From positions 1-64,000 of the forward strand of contig JADNYV010000144.1 in assembly GCA_015501055.1 (NCBI GenBank): DNA of 64,000 nt, in the 5' to 3' direction. Below, piece after piece: positions 54,029 through 64,000 of the stretch. Position 1 is the first letter of the stretch; the number at the start of each line of letters is the position of its first letter. A program made the translations under genes and the position numbers. Origin of the DNA: Mucidula mucida. Taxonomy: Eukaryota; Basidiomycota; Agaricomycetes; Agaricales; Physalacriaceae. Under the pieces are notes generated by a model. That model was not told where the DNA came from. It was given only the letters and a program-made list of their open reading frames with translations, and ran no database searches.

Positions 54029-55754
54029 ATGGATCCACCCCAATCCTCGAGACGAAGACATCCTGGTTTTCGCCATCCATCATCTTCAACATCAACGCGC
54101 GGTGCTACTCCTCCCTCTCGTGGTATCAGTGCAACGGCTTTAAAATCACCGTCCACACCTAGTTCTCCCTCTTCGTCGCCCTCGGAGCGCTCCACTCACC
54201 GGCAGGCGCCACACCGTGAGGCCACCCAATCGCGACCTGTCAAGGCCGACGGTCCTACTGACTTTATCCGCAAACTAGCTCGGTAATGTTGTTTTGCACG
54301 AGTTATGCGTATGCTTTCTGAATGTACCTCTATATTAGAATACTACAGGACAATTCATTCCAGCATGTTGTGTCTTGGACGCCCCGGGGCGATGCATTCG
54401 TGGTCAAGAATGTGACCGAGTTCTCTAGGACGGTTCTACCTCGGATATACAACCACCAGAACTTTTCCTCCTTCGTTCGCCAGCTTAATAAATATGACTT
54501 TCACAAGGTCTCGGCTAAAGAAGGCGCGGAGGATACCGACAACGTACGTGTTGGTCCTCATTCCGAATACACGACTTGTTAATTGGCATGTAGAGTTCGA
54601 CATTCCGCCATCCCGACTTCCGTTCCGACGAGCTGGGCGCTCTACACAAGATCAAGCGTAAAGTCACTGTCCGGCGCTCTGTTGTCTCGGGGTTTGGGAC
54701 CTCAGCCTCACTTACCGGTCCATTCGATTTGGAATCCCAAGTCCAAGAGATCGCCGACACACAAAGGGCTATGTCTGCGCACATCCAAAATCTAGAGAAG
54801 AATTACCACGATGTGCTAGAAGAACTGATTGGGCTCCAGCAGAGGATGGCTAATCAAGATAGGCTAACACAAACACTCATTCGCTATATCGTGCAGGCAG
54901 GACAGACTCAGGCGCTTTCCTCTGCCAATACGATTTCATCTATTCATTCTGGTGGTAGCGATTCAGACGCGTCCGGCTCGAATCTGCCATGGTCTGTGAG
55001 CGACTATTCGGCTACTTCGTCAACAGCACACCAGGTGGGACGTTTGACTATCGGACTGAACCCGACATCGGGGTCCAGGTTTTCGTCATCGACATGGGCG
55101 GTGGATGAGGACTCTGCCGACCGGCGACGGCGCATTGCGGTACTGGAAAGGCGGCGGGCGGAGTTACGTGGTGAGGCTCCTCGTGGTCCCGAACTTACTA
55201 CGATGCACGCCGACAGCAGCGAACAAGAAGGCGGAGAAGTGGAGGAAGAAGATGAGATGGTCATGCCGTCTGCTCCGCTCCAAGACAATACGATTGTGCC
55301 CCCGACGACCGTATCGCCGCACGTGCTGGTAGTAGACGATGACAACGTTACTCGAGCAGTGATTGGGAGGTTGCTGCAGACGCTCAGGTGCGCATTTGAT
55401 ATTGCGATAGACGGCGCCGAGGCAGTGCAGAAGATGGCGGAGGAGCAGTATGATATCGTTCTGATGGTGAGTACAGCGCTGTCTCTTCATGGTCCCGACT
55501 TCATCGTTCACGTATTCACGTATATGGTGCAGGACATTGTCATGCCCAACATGGACGGCGTCTCAGCGTCGCGGATTATAAGACGCTCCAATCACAGGAC
55601 GCCTATCATTGCAATGACCTCGTTTGCTCAAGAAGAGGCAGTAGCGACGTATTATGCGGCTGGAATGAACGATGTTTTGAAGAAGCCGTTTAATATGGCG
55701 GGATTGCGTTCGCTGATGGAAAGACATCTGGGGCGGGCCCATGAGAGCCAGTAA
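54029..55754 (+). CDS. SKN7: Skn7-type transcription factor (HSF domain plus receiver)
   Basis: Four exons (54029-54282, 54339-54543, 54594-55466, 55533-55754) give 517 aa. After a Ser/Pro-rich N-terminus comes an HSF-type DNA-binding domain (DFIRKLARILQDNSF, SWTPRGDAFVVKN, FSSFVRQLNKYDFHKV; about 76-176), a coiled coil (about 198-255), a Ser-rich linker and a receiver domain (HVLVVDDDN, about 395; phospho-acceptor Asp at 445 in MDIVMPNMDG; Thr in AMTSF about 472; Lys in LKKPF about 494). This is the fungal Skn7/Prr1 architecture: a nuclear response regulator of the oxidative and osmotic stress phosphorelay. The last intron (66 nt, no stop, multiple of three) falls directly before the phospho-acceptor Asp. 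Confidence 0.95.
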
Positions 55755-55981
55755 AAGTTACCACTGAATACGCACATGACGGAGGATCAGTACGCTGGTT
55801 TGGTTCAGGATATTGTGAGAAGGTATAGTTAGCTTTTTACTGTAGGAAATCATATGTATTGTTGTTTTCGTTTTTTACCATAAACGAGTGCTTTTTCCTC
55901 CCGGCATTGGTAACGTTGTTTATTTGAAGACATCGGAAGGATGACAGACAGGCGATATCATAGGGTGAAAGTTATCAAAAT

Positions 55982-56944
55982 CTACCGTATACAACCCTTC
56001 ATTCCTGCATCCAAAAACTCCTGAAAGCGCTCCTCTAATGTAGCATCCAGGTCAAGGAACTGATAAATATCTACCTCTTCAAGTCCCGCGACCGTCGTAG
56101 ACTGAACTCGACGCGATTGTGTCACCACGTTCATAAGATCTGACACGCGGAAGAAAACTGGGCCACTGACGGCTGCGAGGGTGAGGCGTCTGAGATGAGC
56201 GGCACATCACTAGAAACGATCTGGAGGGATTCGGAGAACTTATCAATCGTCCCGCATCCTTTCAGCAAAGAGAGCCGCAATGTCGCCAAGACCGGCGTTG
56301 TCCGAAGCATCTCAAGTAATCCCTCAACACAGTCGTCCTGCATCGAAACCATCATTGTCATGAGCGCCACGAGGTTTTGGCCCGTGGGAGGCGATGGGGA
56401 TGTCAGCGAGGACTGGTAACGGTCTTCAACCAAGACTGAGCAAAAAGCTCAGCAAGCGTCGTCGATATCCCAATAATACCGCTCTCATCGACGATGGAGA
56501 CATGAAGAGGATGTTCATTGGACCGTGCAATGAAGAGACGGACAAGAGCAGCTGTCGAGGCATCAAAGGATGATGCGGATAGATGGATGCGCACGAATGT
56601 CCAGAGACAAGACGTGGAGTGCAATGTCGCGCCAGTGTTGGCAGACATGGGAATGAGCCCAAGAGGGATGCTATCTCATTTCAAGATCAGCTAACTCGGC
56701 CCCAACACTCCCCCCTTCCGCGACGTTGACAAATATCTCGCGAAGGATCTCGTTCGGAATGGAAGATATAGGATGGAACACGCGAGTCCTGCAGCTGCGC
56801 CGCCGTAGGCGTCAGTGTGGGTGGGCATGCTCTAGAACGCGAGTCGGCCGAGCTGGATATAACGCTATTGCGAGACGTACCAGGCTGAGGTAAGAACTCT
56901 TTGTCGATACAAACAGTTGGCCCAATTGTAACTGAGTACTGCAC
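55982..56944 (-). pseudogene. F-box protein pseudogene
   Basis: On the minus strand the F-box start SSIPNEILREIFVNVAEGG (about 56750) is followed by an in-frame TAG after DLEMR. The frame then continues with HSHVCQHWRDIAL, moves by frameshift to STSCLWTFVRIHLSA, ALVRLFIARSNEHPLHV, later to QDDCVEGLLEMLRTTPVLATL, and ends VDIYQFLDLDATLEERF...GCIR at 55982. The order is that of a full agaricomycete F-box protein. One stop and at least two frameshifts make it a pseudogene unless an intron hides the TAG. It belongs to a different subgroup from the 49376 gene. Confidence 0.75.
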
Positions 56945-57823
56945 ACTATAAGAACGGTTGTGATCGATGAAGGAAAAGGCATACTCAATCCGGCGTGTCG
57001 TCGGAACGTTTACTTATTTGGCTTGGTGTCTAGAAAAAAACCATCTGGTACTGCTTGAAATTCACTAAGTACGAGTTTCGATTTGTACCTTGCCTGAAGC
57101 CTTTTATACCCCATCGGTACCGAAACAGTGACTGGGGCTGAGTCCACCTGTGGATGGAGTTATCAGCTCCATCTAATCATGGGACTTTCTTCTGGACGCT
57201 CCACCTCGTTGTGCCGCTGATATGCATTTGAATTTGCTTTGATTAGAGGGAGTACCATTTTTTCGGGCACTTTGTATCTCTAAGAAAAGAGTGCCAACGA
57301 GTTGGGCATTGCCGAGCAACTGTACAGTTGCATCAAACTCAACCCTTATGAAATGATCCGCAAATTCATTCACCGGGCGTTTGGTTTGGATTCCCACAAG
57401 GGCCTACAAGGGCACCTCGTCTGTTTCATTTGGTCGCCGGCGTTGGGCCGTGTCCTGCTGACCTCTTTCCGTCCCACCCTCGATCTCGACCTTCGTCGCG
57501 CCCTATATTAACGATATCGTTGTGGTTGATCTGTAGCTTGTCTGCCGACTGCCGATATTCCGTGCTTTAGCCGTTCGTCGACCTACATAGTCCTTCCAGA
57601 AACAGATGGCCGAAATGTCTTGATCATTAACAGTATGGCGCGAGATAACTTCGCGGCGAACAGCAGCACTGACTCCTCCGCAGTCTCCTACTCTGGTGGT
57701 GAATGGTATTGCGCAGCAGCGAGTCGCGTGATAGAGCATCGCGCAGGCCACCGTGATCCTGGATATAAAGCGGCTCCAGGTCTGGTAAGCATCTTGACTG
57801 CTACTTTCGCCTGCTCGTTCACT
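56945..57823. other. Intergenic
   Basis: No supported gene. Contains the TATA box of membrane protein copy 2 near its right end. Confidence 0.45.
57764..57770 (+). promoter_or_regulatory. TATA box of membrane protein copy 2
   Basis: TATAAAG lies 54-60 bases upstream of ATG 57824, the same distance as in copy 1. Confidence 0.6.
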
Positions 57824-59727
57824 ATGATCATCCCAGATGACACTCCTGCCTCCCCGCCAAAGAGTAGGAATATGTGCGAGTTACCTGGGAGCCACAGCCT
57901 TCTTCACAGTCACCCGCCACCACCGGCATACGGTGCCGTTCTGAGTCCGATACAACCAATCCTTCCTTCTCCCACGCGTCGCTCGTTGTCCTCGCCAACG
58001 CGCTCCTCACATAGCTTCGTCAACGCACGTTTCTTCTCTGCATTCAGGATTGCATTTTTCATCTGGGGGTTCGTTACCTTGCTAACAATCCGACCGATGT
58101 CTTGGACTTTCCGCGGAAATGTGCGTGTCTGCCTTTGTCCTTCCGACTATCCCATATAAATTGTAATTGCAGTTTGCTCAAAACAATGTCACTACCACCG
58201 ACTTTGATTTCCCCATACCCGCAGAGTATGACGTCCTCGAATGCCTGCAAGGACCGGATTGGTACGACCACGGTGCCTCATCTGACCGACGCCACGACAC
58301 CAACAACCCTGCCATGGCGTATCAAACCATCAGTGCCAATCGCTCGTACCCGTACTATTCGCAACGGTCTTACGACTTGCCAACATCGTCCGATCTACTG
58401 TTTCTCCTGGCACGGGGCTCTTTATCTTCCGGTATCGTCAAAATAGTGGCTTCACCCGTTGTGACAGACGCCGTACGCGTCGACATCGCGGTACAGTATA
58501 ATTATCCTGCAGTCTTGGACCACACGAAGGTGTGTCTGATGAGGCGCGCTGAACATGAAATTGGGATTGGCTTTTTTGTGCGGGTTTTTTCCTTTTATCG
58601 AAGATCTCTCTTCTGAATAACGTTTAATCCTTTAGACGCCGCGAACATGGCATAACGCACGATGGGAGGATCGACCTTATTTCACAATCACCGTATTTAT
58701 CCCTGAAGTTGCGGAGGACGAGTGGCCTTTGGACATCAAGGCTTTCGAAACTGATATGCCCAATCATGCCCACGTTCTCGATGACCTTGACGGGCCTGTG
58801 TACTTCGAGTCTCTCGCCTTGAAGGGAAGTAATGGCCCCATTCATGGAGAGGTTTGTTTCCTTTGAAGTTTGATTCACACGACTGAATCTTTCAGTAGTC
58901 TGTGTCGTTCCGCTCCGGACGCGTGGTCACTTCGAACGGCATTATTGGCCTCAAAGTGGGTTCATGCTTCTCGTCAAAGACCACGTCCTCACATAACACG
59001 ATAGGCTGCCACGTTCCGTACGGGCGCTATAGTCTCATCCAATGGTCCAGTTAGTATTACTGTCAGTGTCTGCTTCTTCGTATATTATCTTGAGATCAAT
59101 ACTTCTGTAGACGCTTGCCGCGGACAAGGCCGAGATTCGCACGTCCAACGGGCCCATTACTGGTCACTACATAACCTCAGGTGACTTGGTCTTAAAGACG
59201 AGCAACGCTCCTGTCAAGGTTACGGTTGAATTCGGTGCAGCCGCCGATCACGCCACACTGGATATCGTCACCAGTAACAAGTAAGGCTTCAACTGTATCT
59301 CTCTTTCACTTGCTTACGAGTAAATCGTTTGCGCAGCTATATCAACGCCGACATCAGCGCTTTGAGCAGCTCATCCTCCAGGGTTACGGCTCGCACGTCG
59401 AACGGACCTCTCTTCGCCAAGATCGTCAACCTTCCGAATATTGCAGCACTCTCGCTAGATGCGAGAACGTCCAACAATGGCGCTGAGGTGTTCCTACCGG
59501 CCGCATATGAGGGCTCATACACCCTCAAGACGTCGCGCCTCATTCCGCAAGTGAAAGCTGACGGGGATATTGAGGATCCTATGGGACGGGGACGGCGCAG
59601 GAGCGTGACTACGAAGATGGCGTCAAGGGGTGTTAGGGCGGGTAACGTATACTGGGATGACCAGGAGAAGAATAAGGGGACGGTTAGTGTCCAGACGTCG
59701 AACGGGCCTATTACTTTACATCTGTAA
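57824..59727 (+). CDS. Single-pass membrane protein with adhesin-like repeats, copy 2
   Basis: Seven exons (57824-58120, 58173-58577, 58636-58851, 58899-58955, 59005-59061, 59111-59280, 59337-59727) give 530 aa. The layout is the same as copy 1: Pro-rich tail with PPxY (HPPPPAYGA, Tyr about 36), transmembrane helix (about 72-89), then a repeat domain with SNG turns (GSNGPIHGE, TSNGIIG, SSNGPV, TSNGPIT, ARTSNGPLF, QTSNGPITLHL). Exons 4 and 5 are both exact 57-nt, phase-0 units encoding one repeat each; copy 1 has one such exon. The family fits DUF4097/adhesin-like beta-solenoids of unknown role. It is intact by eye and followed by the second RBR gene. Confidence 0.78.
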
Positions 59728-60074
59728 ACTGCAACAACTCATCTGTCATATCAGCCGGGATGTCCGGGTCGTTCTTCCCAGCCGTGTCTGTCCAAAACAA
59801 AAATTGGACGACATCCATCACCGCAGTTTGCGCTACAGAGTGGTATTCCACATTTATCTCGCGTCACACTAACTCATACTACATGCATGCTCGCCATCAA
59901 GAGGCTCGTAATTTGATTGGTACAGCAAGAACAAAGGCATTCGGCGCGGGTCACTGTCTGTTAAGCTCGGCCTCGTTGCAGAAACCAATCGGCAATTGGC
60001 GGAGCCTTATATGAGTCTCCGAGTTCCGAACATGTCCATCATCTTGCGTCCCTTCGCCCGTCATCATCTCACAT
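59728..60074. other. Intergenic
   Basis: Short spacer before RBR copy 2; a TATATGAG at 60008-60015 is a weak TATA-like site about 60 bases before the ATG. Confidence 0.45.
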
Positions 60075-61457
60075 ATGGCGAGCTACTTGGACGCGGAATC
60101 TGCTGCGCTCGTCGCTGAGCTCGTAATCCAAGACATCGAAGCCGTTACGTCTACTCGCAAAGGGAAATCGCGGTACAGCACGCCTCTGACTGATGAAGAG
60201 ATCGCTTTCCAGATCCAAGAGGAGAGCCTGCGCTTGATGCTGAACGATCTTCGTTTGGCTCAAAGCATTGACCGAGCGTTGAATACGGACGCCGCCCTCA
60301 TCATCGCTGCCCAGGCTACCGACGATGATTATCGATATGCCACCGCCCTTGAAAGGGGAGAGCAGCCACCTGAGCAGTCCGAGTGGCAGCGCTTGGTGGA
60401 GGATCCTGCCTTTGGTACTCTGTGAGTGATATGTTTTATCTATCTATCAATCAAGCTCACGACCAGACAGGGAAGTCGCCAAAACTCACGCTGGGGTCGA
60501 CGATGACGCAGCGGTGGATGCAGGAGCGATATCCGTTAGTACCACGGGTGCCGAGTCCAGTCGGGGACTTAGGACTGCCTGCATTATCTGTGGCGACCGA
60601 ATTCACATTCGTGTTAGTATTCGGGCTCCTTGCCAGCATTACTATTGCTATGACTGTGTCAGAGATCTCATTCGATCATGCACATCCGACGAGTCCCTTT
60701 ACCCCCCGCGGTGTTGCAACCAACCATTAGTGGATACCGTCTTTCTTCCCGTGCTTCCTCTTCATATTCGCACGGCTTTTCAAGTCAAGTCCCGCGAATT
60801 CGGAACTCTAGCTATGCATCGCATTTATTGCCCCTCGCCGACCTGCTCTGCATTCCTTGGCTCATCTGAGAGCATTCAAGGCGACATTCACTGTTCGGTG
60901 TGCCCTACTTCGGTCTGTTCCCAGTGCAAGCAGCGTGCTCACCCGGAGAGCGATGCCCAGAGGACACGGCCACGCTCGCTGTCAGGGCGTTTGCTGCTGA
61001 ACAACGCTGGCAGACTTGTCCTGGATGCAGGGGTGTTATCGAACTTCACACTGGCTGCTACCACATGACGTGCAGATGCCGTACTGAATTCTGTTATGTC
61101 TGTGCGGAGCCATGGAAGAATTGTACGTGTCCGCAATGGGATGAGGACCGATTGGTGGAAGTCGTTCAGAGGAGGGTCGAGGAGGAGATGGGTCCTAGGG
61201 CGGCCGTGGCACAGCCTGTGGCGTTCCAGCGTACCGTTCAACAACGCGTGGCGCAACTTCGTGATAATCACGACTGCGATGTCCATTGGTGGCGACGAAG
61301 GTATGGTGGGGCCCAGTGCGAAGAATGTTATCATTTCCTGCCTGAATACATCTTGGTACGTCCGCTCATACTACGATGACTATGCTAACTGCAATCATAG
61401 GTCTGCCGAAACTGTCAATTGCAAGCTTGTGTTCGCTGCTCCCGTAATCGATTGTAG
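60075..61457 (+). pseudogene. RBR-type E3 ubiquitin ligase, copy 2, frameshifted
   Basis: Exon 1 (60075-60421) and exon 2 (from 60471) encode MASYLDAESAALVAELV, RING1 (CIICGDRI...CQHYYCYDCV) and IBR (CPSPTCSAFLG...CSQCKQRAHP) in one frame. Near 60944 one base is missing relative to copy 1, so RING2 (CPGCRGVIELHTGCYHMTC) and the tail (CEECYHFL, then after an intron CRNCQLQACVRC) lie in another frame, ending at 61457. Read as it stands the protein stops after IBR and lacks the catalytic RING2. Apart from this single indel the copy is well preserved, so the break is recent or an assembly error. It has an extra intron (60422-60470) that copy 1 lacks. Confidence 0.85.
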
Positions 61458-61915
61458 ACGGATTTGAATAACGTTGTATACAGTGGGTAGATCTAATGTC
61501 ATGGAAAAGTCGAAAAAAGGAGTCAATCGCAGTAGAAGTGTAATAGCGTAACTTGTTGGTATCTTCGAGTTTGTCCTGAGGGTTCCTTTCCTGCTTAGAT
61601 GTGAGTATCACGCGCAGCGCTGACGTGGATATGGAGATGGCCCTCGACAAAGCGAGGAAGAAAGAAGATACCAGGTACATCACCAACACTGACTGAGAGC
61701 GAATCGGTATTGCCGCCGACAACCTCTCTTCTCCTTCGCGTTCCGTTCCGAACTTTGATTCTTTTCCTTCGCATCTACACTCTGTAAGAGAAGTTCTGTT
61801 CATTTCTATCAAGGACCGCGTAGCGAGTCCCAATGGGGAAATGTCTGATTTCAAATTCTATCCGAAGGTGACGCAAGCCTGTCCGCAACATCATTCAAAC
61901 CATCGTTGCACAGAC
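61458..61915. other. Intergenic
   Basis: No gene. An in-frame ATG at 61841 could extend the next gene by 25 codons. Confidence 0.4.
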
Positions 61916-63032
61916 ATGGACGCACTACCTCTTGAACTCGTTCGAGCGATTGTTCTCCTTGGACGCTCTCATGAGCAGGTCATGTGGATGCGTGTTTCTA
62001 AACGTCTCAGCGATATCACAGCGCCTCTTCTCTACAAGAATGTTTTCGTAAACATCCAGAAGTCCAACGCAGCCGCATCGCTGAGGCTCGCGGTTACAGG
62101 GACGCACAAGGAGATGGCGCCGAAGATCCTCAGCCTCCGCGTTATCAATCTTGCAGGTCAGTCGATAGTCACGATCTAAAAACAGTCCTTTGACGGGGTA
62201 TTCGCCAGTGTCTACGGTCACATACGGCGCATCACCATGGCCGGACATAGCATTCGTTACCGCCAGGTTGACCAACCTTCAAATCCTGCAGTTTCACAGC
62301 TCATCGCCCAACGACTGGGCGTCACATCTCCGGAATATTTCTGTCTTCAACTTACACACCTTGACCATCGTATATGCGTCTAGAACCTCACATTTTGGGC
62401 CTCTTTCCAAATTTATTTCTCGACACCCTCAGCTTCGAAATTTATCCATTCAATGCCCCACTATGACCGCCGCTGAATTTACCGTGCAGCCGCAAAGCCC
62501 TTTCACTGTGCCTGCTCTGCACTCGCTTGAGCACGTGGTTCTACCGTGGCATTTCGTTCAGGCCATCGTTGGAGCTCTAAAGGACCTTCGCAGCGCGGCC
62601 CTCGACTTTGGGCCCTGCGGTCCAGCAGAAATCGAGACCTCAATCCTCTCTCTCAAGACATCTGCGGTCGGGAAAAGGCTTCAGACATTGATATGCATAA
62701 AGCAACGGACCTACGATAGCCTCCTGGATTACATCTCCTCCCAGCTTAGCAGTATCGAATCTCTGACTATCCAGTGCGACGCTGCAGAGGTCTTCGTACG
62801 TGTCCATCCTCTTCCCGAAGGATATTATTTGATGTCGGTATAGCACCAATTCGTGTATTTGGAACGTATGAAGAAGCTCAAGAAATTTACGCTGATCTCA
62901 ACGGCGACTTGGGTAGCCAAAGAAAGGACCAAGGTCAACGCCATATCCGATGAGGCGCTGCTGTCACTTCCTGAGGCGTTGCAGGAAATTAACTTATGTT
63001 CGTGCTGTGCTTCTTTCAGCCTTTCCTCTTGA
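61916..63032 (+). CDS. F-box-like protein
   Basis: Three exons (61916-62156, 62209-62795, 62844-63032) give 338 aa. The N-terminus MDALPLELVRAIVLLG...VMWMRVSKRLSDITAPLLYKNV is an F-box-like motif. The remainder has leucine-rich segments (LTNLQILQFHSSSP, NLHTLTIVYAS, HPQLRNLSIQCP, MKKLKKFTLIST). It is probably a substrate adaptor of an SCF ligase. It is not closely similar to the 49376 gene, so it represents another of the many agaricomycete F-box subfamilies. All introns are canonical and in phase. Confidence 0.7.
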
Positions 63033-63763
63033 ACCACTCTCTATACAGATAATCTCTCTTGGACTCGTGAGGGAAACGTTTGGAAACGTAGGCTTTCCAC
63101 ATAACGAATCTTACATGGGCGCATATCATGTTGGTTAATGATATAGTTGTCGCTTTTTCGCTGCACTGCAGATAAAGGGAAGATTTTCTGGTAAAGTTTG
63201 ATTGATTAATCGAAGCATGTACTGCATTCTTTCGACTTTTTGGTCTTCAGTGTCCTCTAACGGGTTCAAGGATGTCGCCCTCAGACGCGCGTGAAATGAA
63301 CAGCCGTCCGGTCTCCTCTGCCCGCTATACCGACCTGTCCGTTCCCAATCACGTCATTGTGGCGTCGATCTTTGTGTCCACGGTCTTCGCAGGCGCATGA
63401 CTTGGTGTCTTCATTCTAGCGAGTCATGCGATTTCAAGAATGTCAAATCATATAAACATGGCTATTCAGCGCCCACAACAACCGTCGAGGATCAAGGGAT
63501 GACAATTAATCCAAATGTCACTTTAGGACGTTTCGAGTGTCCTGTCAACATTCATACACATTGGTCTAAGGGGCTGCATGTTCGCGAAAGATTTGCGTGA
63601 CGATCAGGCCTCAGGAGGCTGTGAATGCCTAGGGAAAGCGCTCGATGGACATCCATGGGTGAACGTCGTGGACGGATTCATTTTACAATAGAGAAAAGGA
63701 CTTTTCGCCAGCTTGATGCTGGTCATGAGGTACATATGTCGATGTTTATCTGGCGTTTATTCG
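63033..63763. other. No gene seen
   Basis: Short ORFs on both strands; nothing recognised. Confidence 0.4.
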
Positions 63764-64000
63764 CTACCGAAGGCCAGGAAGTAACGCGGCTGGGTCTAAA
63801 TTGAGGTCCAGGCCACGGAAGATCCTCTGAATGCTTGTCATGGCAGATCTTCTAGTCTGAAAAAACACAGCCTTGTTTCGAGCAGGAGGAGAGACGTCTG
63901 CCACCTCTTCACGCCTTGTTCCGAACAATAGGATATTTCCACCCTTGTTTCTTGCAATATCTTGTGGACTAACGCGTCTGTCAGCCTTCAAAATCCTATC
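63764..64000 (-). CDS. Possible 3' end of a gene running off the window
   Basis: The minus strand is open from the window edge to a stop at 63764. It reads VSPQDIARNKGGNILLFGT, PPARNKAVFFQTRRSAMTS and ends LDPAALLPGLR. No ATG lies at the left of this frame within the window. Unrecognised; it could be chance. Confidence 0.3.
   Translation of the reverse strand, partial: DRILKADRRVSPQDIARNKGGNILLFGTRREEVADVSPPARNKAVFFQTRRSAMTSIQRIFRGLDLNLDPAALLPGLR

Overview
The window is nuclear DNA of a filamentous fungus, most likely an agaricomycete basidiomycete. Genes carry many short introns (about 43-66 nt, GT-AG). They include an R1R2R3 MYB protein, a Skn7-type HSF/receiver regulator, a ferric reductase, divergent protein-kinase-like and F-box families, RBR ubiquitin ligases and a wax-synthase-like MBOAT. 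The transposon complement (chromodomain Ty3/gypsy, hAT, long-TIR MULE-like) also fits. A Polyporales origin is my inference from remembered resemblance of several family proteins and is not proven. All genes were read by eye and splice sites are hand-picked.

1-3053: 3' half of a Ty3/gypsy element (frameshifted integrase/chromodomain, an extra 587-aa ORF, 153-bp LTR) abutting a broken host gene on the minus strand. 4407-5577: wax-synthase-like acyltransferase.

5.8-26.1 kb: a large imperfect inverted duplication. Each arm holds two members of an unrecognised gene family (copies A and B on the left, plus strand; D and E on the right, minus strand), and a fifth degenerate copy C lies in the spacer. 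Only D looks intact. Copy B is split by a nested set of transposons: a TA-flanked TIR element, then a hAT element that captured a host gene, then a second internally deleted hAT inserted in the captured gene. The right arm carries its own 671-bp TIR element. The spacer holds ordinary genes: a small Cys-rich protein, a kinase-like protein, a D-2-hydroxyacid dehydrogenase, a ferric reductase and a small unknown protein.

26-42.5 kb: a sparse region with two small unknown genes, a MYB regulator, a decayed multi-pass membrane protein, a small acidic protein, a dual-specificity phosphatase and a frameshifted TRI3-like acyltransferase.

43-63 kb: a second duplicated neighbourhood. Two paralogous single-pass membrane proteins with an adhesin-like repeat domain are each followed by an RBR E3 ligase (one intact, one frameshifted), mixed with two F-box genes and two F-box pseudogenes. 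One F-box pseudogene is split by a 2.4-kb element with 77-bp inverted repeats. The SKN7 orthologue sits between the two halves. Ubiquitin-system genes (F-box, RBR) are strongly over-represented here, and the membrane proteins carry a PPxY motif.
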